Positions 8,481 to 15,793 of a DNA stretch of 20,033 nt are shown piece after piece (position 1 is the first letter of the stretch; every line of letters starts with the position of its first letter). The stretch lies in the NCBI GenBank assembly GCA_031549965.1, contig JAVBPB010000055.1:1-20033 (forward strand), written 5' to 3'. The DNA comes from JAVBPB01 sp031549965. GTDB taxonomy: Bacteria; Bacillota; Clostridia; Lachnospirales; Lachnospiraceae. The notes under the pieces were generated by a model that was not told where the DNA came from, ran no database searches, and saw only the letters and a list, made by a program, of their open reading frames with translations. A program made the position numbers and the translations under genes.

Positions 8481-8527
8481 ACTATTGTAAGTAATAATAT
8501 TTTAGCCAGGGAAGGTGCGTGTATAAT

Positions 8528-9181
8528 ATGAGTATTTCAAATGTTTCTAATAACACTTCAACAACACCAGTTCAAAGTACCGGTTCTGCTGTAGTTAATA
8601 ATGCAAAAACTGATTCTCAAAATTCAGAAAAAGTTACAAGTGGTGGTACTAACAACAATACATCTAATAACTCTAATAATAATGATACAGCAGTAATTTA
8701 TGAATCTACAAAAGGTAAAGAAGTTAAAAAAGGAACTTATAAACCTGATTCTAACCTTATTCAAAAATTAAAAGCTGATGCTGATCAAAGAACTCAACAA
8801 TTACGAGATTTAGTTTCCAAAATGTTAAATGGACAATTTGACGCTAATTCCAGCATGGAAGCTATTTTTAACCGTATTCAAAATGGTGATATAACTGTTG
8901 ATGAGAAAACTGCTGAAGAAGCTAAAAAGTCCCTTGAAGAAGATGGCTATTGGGGTGTAAAACAAACTTCAGACAGAATGGTATCGTTTGCTAAAGCTTT
9001 AACTGGTGGAGATCCAAGTAAAATTGATGAAATGATTTCAGCATTTGAAAAAGGATATAAACAAGCTACTGATATGATGAAAAAAGTACCTGATATAACT
9101 AAACAGACATATGATGCTACAATGGAGAAATTTGAGGCATGGAGAAAAGAAAGCCAGACTACTCAAACAGAAACTAAATAG
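8528..9181 (+). CDS. Conserved-looking hypothetical protein, putative motility regulon member
   Basis: I do not recognise a named domain. The 217 residues have two parts. The first (about 2-57) is a Ser/Thr/Asn-rich disordered segment, typical of the N-termini of exported flagellar or surface proteins, without a classical signal peptide. The second (about 70-212) is a charged, mostly helical domain with distinctive stretches KADADQRTQQLRDLVSKM, GYWGVKQTSDRMVSFAKAL and TGGDPSKIDEM. The protein has no cysteine and no transmembrane helix. I prefer ATG at 8528; an in-frame GTG at 8519 sits too close to the AGGGAAGG site. The sigma-28-like promoter upstream and the chemoreceptor downstream suggest a motility-linked role. 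Export through the flagellar apparatus is only a guess. A terminator follows 8 bases after the stop codon. Confidence 0.8.
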   Translation: MSISNVSNNTSTTPVQSTGSAVVNNAKTDSQNSEKVTSGGTNNNTSNNSNNNDTAVIYESTKGKEVKKGTYKPDSNLIQKLKADADQRTQQLRDLVSKMLNGQFDANSSMEAIFNRIQNGDITVDEKTAEEAKKSLEEDGYWGVKQTSDRMVSFAKALTGGDPSKIDEMISAFEKGYKQATDMMKKVPDITKQTYDATMEKFEAWRKESQTTQTETK

Positions 9182-9189
9182 TTTTACAT

Positions 9190-9222
9190 AAAAAAGATTG
9201 ATAATTTTTATCAATCTTTTTT
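9190..9222 (+). terminator. Intrinsic terminator after the 217-residue gene
   Basis: A perfect 14-bp stem (arms 9190-9203 and 9209-9222) with a 5-base loop ends in a run of T. It separates this gene from the chemoreceptor gene, which has its own promoter. Confidence 0.9.
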
Positions 9223-9242
9223 ATTATACCTGTATATCCCTA

Positions 9243-9271
9243 TTTACATAAGAAAAAAATTATAGTAAAAT
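9243..9271 (+). promoter_or_regulatory. Sigma-A-like promoter of the chemoreceptor operon
   Basis: TTTACA (9243-9248), 17 bases, TAAAAT (9266-9271). It would start transcription about 25 bases before the ATG. No sigma-28-type -10 is seen here, so the receptor may be expressed apart from the gene upstream. Confidence 0.6.
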
Positions 9272-9303
9272 ATAACAAAAATACTACTAATAGGAGAGTC
9301 TAT

Positions 9304-11451
9304 ATGAAAAAGAATTTTAAACACGGCATACTTTCATATGTTCGAATTTTTGTGTTTATTGTAGCAATAGGCATTATAATATTTTTCACTATATCTTTTA
9401 TAAAACAAAGAGAAAAGATAAAAGAGGATATTAAGAATCAATACATAAACATAGAATATCAGGCTATGAAAGAAAAACTTGAGTCTACATTTGATACTAT
9501 GTATGAATCTGCACGAACCATTTCTTTGTTACCCTCTATAAGAAATATAACCGGCGGAAATAGAACTGACGGGGATCAGGATGTAGTTGAATTAGGACGT
9601 TTTTCCGAAGATGCAAACATGACTGTACAACAGCTATATAATAACCTTTCAAATAATGTTGCAGTTTCTGAAATATATATAATGACTGAAGGTTTGGATT
9701 ATGAAATTGGTGAAGTTCCGTTTTTAATGTATGATCAGTTCATAGTTAAAAATGAAGAACCAGATGAGTCTTTAGATGATATTAATGAAAATGCAACCAC
9801 TGAAGTAGTTAATAATGATTATCCAGAAGAAGCTGAAGACGCCGAATATGCGTATTTTCCAAAACAAATGGCTGCTTTTAAAACATCTCATCCTGTATTT
9901 AATTTTGACAGCTTAGATCAAATTCCTGCTGCTTTTTCGGAATCTCTTAGGACTTGTGATAATACCCAATATCAGTCTATCTCAAGAAATAATGAGGAAG
10001 ATTCTTTTGGTATTTTTTATTCAGTACCTTTTTATGATAATGATGATAAGTTTAAAGGTCAGGTTTCTGTAATATTTAGAGATAATATATTAGAAGCTAT
10101 GTTAGTTGATGTACCATTTTTAATACTAACTGAGGATGATATTACTAATGCCACAGAAATGGGATTTACTATGCCAGAAAAACCTAGTAACTATCTGCTT
10201 ACAAATGAAAACTATAATGTTTCAATATATGACCGACGTAATACTTCACTTACAGAAAAATTTATAGATAAAACCTATACTAACGATGTCGTAGCATTTG
10301 ACTTAAATGTTACTGGAGATAGTGCATGGACACTTGGCTTTTATTTTGACCAAACTATGTTTACGGCTGATTTAAATAACGCATTACATTCTTATTTAAT
10401 GGATATTCTTGCTGTAATATTGTTTACAATTATATTAATATCCTTACTTACTTATTATCAACGTTCTCAGGTTAGAATGATTGATCGATTTGCAAAAAGT
10501 ATTAAGGAAGTATCTTCTGGTAATTTAAATGCAAAACTTAAATCAAGTGGAAGTGATTTTGAGATTTTAAACAAAGAGTACAGTACCTTAACTGGAAACA
10601 TGAAAAGCATGATAGGTGATATTAAATCTGTTTCTGATACTGTTTATTTTAGCTGCAATGATATATCAGCACTTTTAGATGTTTTATCCAATTCTTCAAA
10701 AACACTTATGGGTGCAACTGATTCAGTGCTTATGCAAGTATCCAAATTAAATGAAATGAGTGCAGAAGTAAATGCCAGTATGGATTCTGTGTCCAATGAG
10801 GTTGAAAATACTACTAAGAAATCCCTTGATTCAAGAAAACTTATTGAAGATGTGGTTAACTCCATGTCTACTATAAAAAATAATATAGAGAAAACTACTA
10901 ATGCTGCTCTTGTATTAGAAAAGCATTCTAATAAAGTCTCTGATCTGGTATCATTGGTAGATTCTATAGCAACCCAAACCAACATTCTTGCTTTAAATGC
11001 TTCTGTTGAGGCAACCCGTGCAGGTGCTAGTGGATCTGGATTTAAAATTGTTTCCAGTGAAATGAAAAATTTATCTGATGAAACTACTAATACTGTTAAA
11101 ATAATAACTGATGTTATTGAACAGATACGTGCTCAAATTAATGTTACTACTTCTTTAATGCATCAAACAGTTAGTGAAGTTGAAAAGGGAGTAGAATTAT
11201 CTCATAAAGCCAATGACAATATTTTAGAGATTTCAGAAGTCGCACATGAATTAGAGACTAATGCAACAGAAATTATTTCTGCTATAGGAATACTTCATCA
11301 GGCTGTAAACACTATAACAGATTCGGGAAACACAGTTTCTGCTAATGTCAAGATAAATGATGATTCAATTGAAGAAGTTTCTGAAATTGCTGAGGAATTA
11401 AAAGAAATGTCTAATAAATTGAAAAATTCTGTAGCAGTATTTAAATTATAG
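9304..11451 (+). CDS. Methyl-accepting chemotaxis protein (transmembrane chemoreceptor)
   Basis: A 715-residue receptor expected to signal through CheW/CheA. Layout: TM1 at about 12-33, a large extracytoplasmic sensor region (about 35-360), TM2 at about 362-384, a HAMP linker (about 385-440), then a helical signalling domain to the end. The hairpin tip is recognisable as DSIATQTNILALNASVEATR (553-572). It departs from the usual pattern just after this: the Glu of AGE is Ala575 and the Arg of GRGF is Ser578. The sensor contains an acidic insertion (about 150-182). There is no C-terminal CheR-binding pentapeptide (ends AVFKL). ATG at 9304 follows AGGAGA. The lipoprotein gene starts 8 bases after the stop, with its ribosome binding site overlapping the stop codon, so the two form one coupled operon. 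Confidence 0.9.
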   Translation: MKKNFKHGILSYVRIFVFIVAIGIIIFFTISFIKQREKIKEDIKNQYINIEYQAMKEKLESTFDTMYESARTISLLPSIRNITGGNRTDGDQDVVELGRFSEDANMTVQQLYNNLSNNVAVSEIYIMTEGLDYEIGEVPFLMYDQFIVKNEEPDESLDDINENATTEVVNNDYPEEAEDAEYAYFPKQMAAFKTSHPVFNFDSLDQIPAAFSESLRTCDNTQYQSISRNNEEDSFGIFYSVPFYDNDDKFKGQVSVIFRDNILEAMLVDVPFLILTEDDITNATEMGFTMPEKPSNYLLTNENYNVSIYDRRNTSLTEKFIDKTYTNDVVAFDLNVTGDSAWTLGFYFDQTMFTADLNNALHSYLMDILAVILFTIILISLLTYYQRSQVRMIDRFAKSIKEVSSGNLNAKLKSSGSDFEILNKEYSTLTGNMKSMIGDIKSVSDTVYFSCNDISALLDVLSNSSKTLMGATDSVLMQVSKLNEMSAEVNASMDSVSNEVENTTKKSLDSRKLIEDVVNSMSTIKNNIEKTTNAALVLEKHSNKVSDLVSLVDSIATQTNILALNASVEATRAGASGSGFKIVSSEMKNLSDETTNTVKIITDVIEQIRAQINVTTSLMHQTVSEVEKGVELSHKANDNILEISEVAHELETNATEIISAIGILHQAVNTITDSGNTVSANVKINDDSIEEVSEIAEELKEMSNKLKNSVAVFKL

Positions 11452-11459
11452 GAGGATTT

Positions 11460-12425
11460 ATGAAACCCAGAAAACTTATCTTGTTTTTATTATTTGCCTT
11501 TATGTTAGTTGGATGTAATAAAATTAAGGAAACTGATGAAGTTGCAACCACTTCTGGTATGGAGCAAATACCCCATGTGTCCGTAACTGACTATAAAAAT
11601 AAAATAATAAATTTTAAGCCAGATAAAATTGTAGTATTTTCATCCGCACTGGTAAGTATTTTGGATTATTTAGAGGTTAATATTTCCGGTACTGGCAATC
11701 TTAGCAAAACTTCTGAGGTTTCTCTTGAATATAATATGTTGATTCCTGAAGTTGGAAGTCCTGTAGATCCTGACTTTGATAAAATAGCAAACATTGAGCC
11801 TGATATAGTTATTTCTGGCTCAATGTTTGCAAACCATGAGGAAAAACTTACATCGATGAATATACCTATGTGGATGATTCAAACCCAGTCATATAATGAT
11901 GTTTTAAATTATACAAGGGAATTTGGAAGGGTATTTAATAAAGAAGACAAGGCAGAGGAATTTATTAAAAATTCTGAGGAAAAATTAATGCAGATAAGGG
12001 AACAAATTGCTGGCAAGAAGGCTCCTACTGTATTAATTCTTATGGCTTTAGATGATGGTATCGTGCTTGCAGGGGATACTACTTTTGTAGGATCAGTATG
12101 TAACCTTTTAGGGTGTAGAAACTTATTAAATGATATCTCTGCTAATTATGAAATTCCTTCCATGGCAGCCTTTTATGAAGAGGATTTAGTTAAGGGGCTT
12201 AATCCTGATATTATCCTAGAGATACATGATGGTTCAACTTTAGATGCTACTAAGAAAGTATATGCTGACCTTGATATGAAGAATAATGATGTTTGGAAAG
12301 ATATGAATGCAGTTAAAAACCAACGAATTTATGAGCTTGGTAAAAGAAGCTTTGCGGCTAATCCGGGGGTTTATATGATGAACTCAATTGAACGTTTGGC
12401 TAAGAAGATTTTTGAATTGGATTAA
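11460..12425 (+). CDS. Substrate-binding lipoprotein, siderophore/cobalamin (PF01497-like) class
   Basis: A 321-residue lipoprotein: signal KPRKLILFLLFAFMLVGC with lipidation Cys19. The mature part has the two-lobed, helix-linked plan of BtuF/FepB/FhuD-type binding proteins. Family marks are the start KIVVFSSALVSILDYL, the lobe-1 end DFDKIANIEPDIVISG (105-120), the long linker helix (about 160-185), GLNPDIILEIH (246-256) and the C-terminal SFAANPGVYMMNSIERLA (297-314). Normal targets are ferric siderophores, haem or vitamin B12; the ligand cannot be inferred here. Unusually, no permease or ATPase gene is adjacent. Instead it is co-translated with the chemoreceptor (GGAGG overlapping the receptor stop codon). 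A role as a ligand-presenting partner for the receptor is an attractive inference. It could alternatively feed an ABC transporter encoded elsewhere. Confidence 0.85.
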   Translation: MKPRKLILFLLFAFMLVGCNKIKETDEVATTSGMEQIPHVSVTDYKNKIINFKPDKIVVFSSALVSILDYLEVNISGTGNLSKTSEVSLEYNMLIPEVGSPVDPDFDKIANIEPDIVISGSMFANHEEKLTSMNIPMWMIQTQSYNDVLNYTREFGRVFNKEDKAEEFIKNSEEKLMQIREQIAGKKAPTVLILMALDDGIVLAGDTTFVGSVCNLLGCRNLLNDISANYEIPSMAAFYEEDLVKGLNPDIILEIHDGSTLDATKKVYADLDMKNNDVWKDMNAVKNQRIYELGKRSFAANPGVYMMNSIERLAKKIFELD

Positions 12426-12505
12426 TTTTTTGATTTGTATATTAGTCTTTCTTTATTTTAAACTAAGGTCTTCTTTTTATTATTGATTCAGTTTTTACAC
12501 TCCAA

Positions 12506-12571
12506 AAGATGTGAATAACTAAGCCGATATTACCATTTTACTTAATGCCTTTTTCAGCTTATTCACATCTT
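12506..12571. terminator. Long inverted repeat between convergent genes
   Basis: Perfect 13-bp arms AAGATGTGAATAA / TTATTCACATCTT (12506-12518 and 12559-12571) enclose 40 bases, within which GCTGA/TCGGC can pair after a small bulge. It lies between the 3' ends of the lipoprotein gene and the sipL-like gene, so a two-way terminator is the simplest reading. The T tracts on either side are poor and the loop is long, which is atypical. No gene is visible in 12426-12637. Confidence 0.5.
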
Positions 12572-12637
12572 AGGAGATTTTGTTTTAATTCAACGTTTGG
12601 GTTATTGATAATACTTTGAATACGCTATTTTTTATCA

Positions 12638-14206
12638 CTAAACAATTGAATCCACCTGTTTAATAATAATAAGTCTATCTCCTGGCTTAATAAGATCACT
12701 ATCTAATTCGTTTGTTTGTTTTAAGTTATCCACAGTAGTATGATATTTTTTAGCTATTTTCCACAAACTATCTCCAGCTTTGACGATATAACCCACAATG
12801 CCAGGCATTTCTTGAAGTTTTTTCATATCAAGGTTTTCTTCTTTTACGTCTACTATGATATCTTCTACAATTTTATCAAATACCAAAGTATTAAGATTAA
12901 TAGAAGCTCTTATTTCTATTTCTTCGCTGTCAATCATATTGGCATTAACCTGTTCAAGCATTGGCTTTATATCATATGTGCAAGATTTAGAAATACCTTT
13001 TGCATCCACAATAACACTAAAAGGTATCATACCTTTTACCGCATTAAGAGGTCTTTTATCATCTGCTGCAATATAAAGAAGATGAACATATATCGCTCCC
13101 TCAACTTCAATGCCATTATCCACAATCTGGGCATCATCAACTTTAATACTTCCGCTGGCATGACATATTTGCATAATTTTAGCCTGATTTTTATCAATTT
13201 TAAGTCTGTCTACAACTCTTGTTTTAAAGTTATTTTTAACAATTAAATTTTCATAGTGTGCTTTGTTGTAAGATGGAATTAATTCTTTATTTGATGCGTA
13301 CACGTCGTTTAATATTTCTAATTGTTCGTCTTCATATGCTTTAATATCTAATTCCAACACAATCTCAAGTCCAATGACTCTTTCCTCACCATCAGCATCT
13401 GGCTTTATTTCAATTTCTTTATTTACAATGTTAAGGCAGATATTTGATATCATATCTTCATTACTTCCATTGCAATCAACCATACCATTAAATGGTAATT
13501 CCATTTCTATATATTGAACCGGATTATCATCTTCTTCACCAGAATACAATATAAAAATCTGTATGTCCCCTTTTACATTAATCTTATCTGCAAGAAGCCT
13601 TACCTCTGAATTTCTTATGTTGACATCATTAAATAAGATTTCAAACATATTTGGCTTATTAGCGGGTATGGTTAGCTCATCTTTTATTCTGTAGGTGTCC
13701 TTTTTATTAATTGCTATTTGACTTATATTAATATTCTTGTTCATTGAAAGTACATTTTCATTTTCACCTACACCAACGGCTGTTTCTTCGTCATAGATAT
13801 TTTCTACTGTTCCAAGGAGAGTTAATAATGCCTTAACACTTAATTTTCTTGAATTAATTATGCTGGTACTTAAGTCTTCTATTTCCCAATTAATTGTACA
13901 ACTATCTCCTTCTAATGCCTCATCCATATTAACTATTTCTTCAAATGGAATTTTTCCTTCGATATTATGTATTGGTTTACTATCTCCATCACCTAAATAT
14001 AAAATATTAAAATTAAGTATTCCTGATACAATAATCCTTTTATCTGAAACCTTTACATCCTGTATGTTAATATCTCCACGCTCTTCAATTATCTTATCCA
14101 TATCAGGCTTAATATCCGGCACAATGAAGTCATCATCTAATGTGAGCTGTACAACACTTTTGCCTTTTTGTCTATTCATATGAATGTTTTTTCTTACTAG
14201 TTCCAT
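12638..14206 (-). CDS. sipL: SPOCS (DUF3794) and LysM protein, SipL-like spore coat morphogenesis protein
   Basis: A 522-residue protein with no signal peptide or membrane helix. It contains three SPOCS-type repeats, most visible at about 33-80 (IVSGILNFNILYLGD), 187-225 (VKGDIQIFILYSGE) and 342-382 (VEGAIYVHLLYIA), and a C-terminal LysM domain (472-517; GYIVKAGDSLWKIAKKYHTT). This architecture matches Clostridioides difficile SipL. SipL binds the coat ATPase SpoIVA through its LysM domain and anchors the coat to the forespore, taking the place of SpoVID of bacilli. ATG at 14206 follows AAGGAGGAA. That ribosome binding site forms the 3' arm of a terminator-like hairpin (14209-14262), and a sigma-E-like promoter overlaps the 5' arm. 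Veg lies upstream. The domain call is secure; SipL orthology is probable. Confidence 0.85.
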   Translation of the reverse strand: MELVRKNIHMNRQKGKSVVQLTLDDDFIVPDIKPDMDKIIEERGDINIQDVKVSDKRIIVSGILNFNILYLGDGDSKPIHNIEGKIPFEEIVNMDEALEGDSCTINWEIEDLSTSIINSRKLSVKALLTLLGTVENIYDEETAVGVGENENVLSMNKNINISQIAINKKDTYRIKDELTIPANKPNMFEILFNDVNIRNSEVRLLADKINVKGDIQIFILYSGEEDDNPVQYIEMELPFNGMVDCNGSNEDMISNICLNIVNKEIEIKPDADGEERVIGLEIVLELDIKAYEDEQLEILNDVYASNKELIPSYNKAHYENLIVKNNFKTRVVDRLKIDKNQAKIMQICHASGSIKVDDAQIVDNGIEVEGAIYVHLLYIAADDKRPLNAVKGMIPFSVIVDAKGISKSCTYDIKPMLEQVNANMIDSEEIEIRASINLNTLVFDKIVEDIIVDVKEENLDMKKLQEMPGIVGYIVKAGDSLWKIAKKYHTTVDNLKQTNELDSDLIKPGDRLIIIKQVDSIV

Positions 14207-14208
14207 AC

Positions 14209-14262
14209 AAAAAATTCCTCCTTTCCTTATATTCTATATAATATTCGGAAAGAGAGGAATTT
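14209..14262 (-). terminator. Terminator-like hairpin after veg that contains the sipL SD
   Basis: On the minus strand a 5' arm (14262-14247, AAATTCCTCTCTTTCC) pairs with a 3' arm (14226-14212, GGAAAGGAGGAATTT). The pairing has a single-base bulge, and the loop contains a further 6-bp hairpin. The 3' arm runs into six T (14214-14209), so the structure is a textbook intrinsic terminator for veg. The 3' arm is at the same time the Shine-Dalgarno sequence of the sipL-like gene, whose ATG follows 2 bases after the T run. Confidence 0.8.
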
Positions 14263-14266
14263 ATGC
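14238..14266 (-). promoter_or_regulatory. Candidate sigma-E promoter of the sipL-like gene
   Basis: On the minus strand GCATAAA (14266-14260), 14 bases, AATATTAT (14245-14238). Compared with the mother-cell sigma-E pattern (KMATATT-14-CATACANT) this matches five of seven -35 positions, and in the -10 the ATA core, the final T and the correct spacing. The predicted start near 14231 lies inside the hairpin loop, so the transcript would lack the 5' arm and leave the SD free. sipL is sigma-E dependent in C. difficile. Confidence 0.35.
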
Positions 14267-14272
14267 ATATAA

Positions 14273-14518
14273 TTAATTACATAATGTCAGTTCAACATCT
14301 CTGGTAAGAACATCCGTATACGTAAATGACATCATTTTTACTTGATTACCAGTATCATTCTTTACTTGAATTAAAAAAATACTCGGATAAGATTCTGTAA
14401 TAATACCTTCTGTTACAGATATTTTATGTCTTCCTTTGTTTGCTCTAATCTTAACCTTACTTCCAATGTGACTAACTACAGCTCGCCTTACTTTGTTTAC
14501 ATCTGATTGCTTAACCAT
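14273..14518 (-). CDS. veg: Veg family protein
   Basis: A small cytoplasmic protein of 81 residues from a family conserved across low-GC Gram-positive bacteria. In Bacillus subtilis veg is expressed very strongly in vegetative cells and has been linked to biofilm gene expression; its molecular action is unclear. Family features are HIGSKVKIRANKGRHKI near 17-33, followed by EGIITESYPSIFLIQV and the C-terminal SFTYTDVLTRDVEL. ATG at 14518 is preceded by GAGGTGAAAA. It has a near-consensus promoter with a leader of about 110 bases, and it ends 11 bases before the terminator that overlaps the sipL ribosome binding site. Confidence 0.93.
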   Translation of the reverse strand: MVKQSDVNKVRRAVVSHIGSKVKIRANKGRHKISVTEGIITESYPSIFLIQVKNDTGNQVKMMSFTYTDVLTRDVELTLCN

Positions 14519-14634
14519 ATTTTCACCTCATTTTAATTAGCAATGTTTGCCTTGAGCAGTTACAAGTTTCTATACATTCTTTACTTATTAATATTATTAA
14601 CAATATTTAACCAAGTTATTCCTGTACCTTCAAC

Positions 14635-14663
14635 AGTATACCACATTTGGTACATGCTGTCAA
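14635..14663 (-). promoter_or_regulatory. Strong sigma-A promoter of veg
   Basis: On the minus strand TTGACA (14663-14658), 17 bases, TATACT (14640-14635), as expected for a highly expressed gene. The spacer holds an imperfect dyad TACCA-CATT-TGGTA (14639-14652), a possible operator. The rest of the veg upstream region (14519-14743) contains no gene I can support. Confidence 0.8.
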
Positions 14664-14743
14664 AAAAGTTTTCTGTCAATTCACTATGCTTTATATATTT
14701 GCATATACAAAAAAAATATAAAATTATTAAAAACTATCATTTT

Positions 14744-14788
14744 AAAAAAGCCGAAAACCCTCTATTTATGAACGTTTTCAGCTTTTTT
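14744..14788 (-). terminator. Terminator of the sigma / anti-sigma operon
   Basis: A 15-bp stem with one G-T pair (arms 14744-14758 and 14774-14788, loop of 15) lies 37 bases past the anti-sigma stop. Read leftwards it ends in a run of T (GGCTTTTTT). The opposite strand also has a T run, so it may work both ways. Confidence 0.85.
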
Positions 14789-14824
14789 ATTTTTTTTATT
14801 TCTCCAAATGTGTATAATTATCAA

Positions 14825-15793
14825 TTACCTTATTCCATTAACTTCTGGGGCTAATTTACCACCGCCCCAGTCCCATGGATACAACCCAATAACATCACCA
14901 AATACTATATTTTCTTTATTTGATATATTTATTAAACTGCTTGTTGTACCCACAACTGTAATTCCATAAATTTTTATATCTGAATCTAAAGACATACTAA
15001 TATCTTTAAAAACCAAAAGCTTATCTGGATTATTTATGAGATTTTTATTATCCAAACACCATTTCCATTCAGTTTTAATTCCATTTAGATACTCCTCTGG
15101 ATTTTCAAAATCCATTTTAGTTGTTGTAGTTTTACCAATATTTCTTATTTCTGTAGGAAATCCAAATTGTCTACTTTGTATATAAGCATCACCAAATCTT
15201 ATGGTATCATCTGTCTCATATTCATTCCCTGTTAAGACTGCAAGCCATGTTACTTTAACATCTTCATTTTTGACTATATTCATTATATCGGCAATTGCAA
15301 TTGGCTTTTTCAAAGAAAAGTTTACAATCCCCACCATATGTGGGTTATTTTCTAATATTTTATTTATACTATTGGTTACTTCATCAGAAACTTTTGATAC
15401 AAATGTATTGTCATATATATTATAAAAATTTATTTTTAGTGCTGGAAAACTTATTTTATACTCAGAGATGCTTTGAACACTTAATTGGTTTTCTGTTATA
15501 CCAAAGCCTTTATATCTCGACGTTATTGTTCCAATATTATAATCAAATAATCCTATTGTACTGGTAAATCCTACACTTTCTACAGGTGTCTGAAATTGAG
15601 TCAGGTTAGAAATCATACGTTCATAAGTACTGACTTTACCTAATACTATTTTAGACATTACAGATGGTACCAGTAATAAAACTATATATATAGTTAAAGT
15701 TGTTACTAAAATTATTCTCAGCATAAAATGCATTCTTACTTTTTTTATAGATTTTTTTATTTGAATCTGATCTTTTAAAATTTCATCATTCAT
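14825..15793 (-). CDS. Membrane-bound anti-sigma factor with sigma-factor-regulator C-terminal domain
   Basis: Probable anti-sigma factor for the ECF sigma factor encoded just upstream. The 322-residue protein has a short charged cytoplasmic N-terminus (about 1-22), which would hold the sigma factor. A single transmembrane helix follows (about 23-46), then an extracytoplasmic domain (about 47-322) ending GLYPWDWGGGKLAPEVNGIR. This layout matches proteins with the sigma factor regulator N and C domains. An ATG at 15808 gives 327 residues. I prefer ATG at 15793 because GGAGG precedes it by 8 bases, whereas nothing SD-like stands before 15808. The gene overlaps the sigma gene by 8 bases, typical of a coupled sigma/anti-sigma pair. 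The signal sensed outside the cell is unknown. Confidence 0.8.
   Translation of the reverse strand: MNDEILKDQIQIKKSIKKVRMHFMLRIILVTTLTIYIVLLLVPSVMSKIVLGKVSTYERMISNLTQFQTPVESVGFTSTIGLFDYNIGTITSRYKGFGITENQLSVQSISEYKISFPALKINFYNIYDNTFVSKVSDEVTNSINKILENNPHMVGIVNFSLKKPIAIADIMNIVKNEDVKVTWLAVLTGNEYETDDTIRFGDAYIQSRQFGFPTEIRNIGKTTTTKMDFENPEEYLNGIKTEWKWCLDNKNLINNPDKLLVFKDISMSLDSDIKIYGITVVGTTSSLINISNKENIVFGDVIGLYPWDWGGGKLAPEVNGIR

Noticed and set aside
8522..8527. TATAAT immediately before the ATG of the 217-residue gene
   Set aside because: No -35 element at a suitable distance, and it would start transcription inside the coding region; the sigma-28-like promoter upstream fits better.
10644..10985. 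113-codon minus-strand frame within the chemoreceptor gene
   Set aside because: Antisense to the conserved MCP signalling domain; no SD and no recognisable product.
12740..13246. 168-codon plus-strand open frame opposite the sipL-like gene
   Set aside because: Its Phe/Tyr/Ile/Asn-rich composition is what the complement of an Ile/Asp/Glu/Lys-rich gene gives; no start signals.
14635..14640. GTATAC in the veg promoter as a third copy of the ispE/pulA operator
   Set aside because: It is largely explained by the TATACT -10 box and lacks the flanking T and A of TGTATACA on one side.
14543..14854. 103-codon plus-strand frame across the veg upstream region
   Set aside because: It crosses the veg promoter and the sigma operon terminator; no SD, and its composition is that of A+T-rich noncoding DNA.
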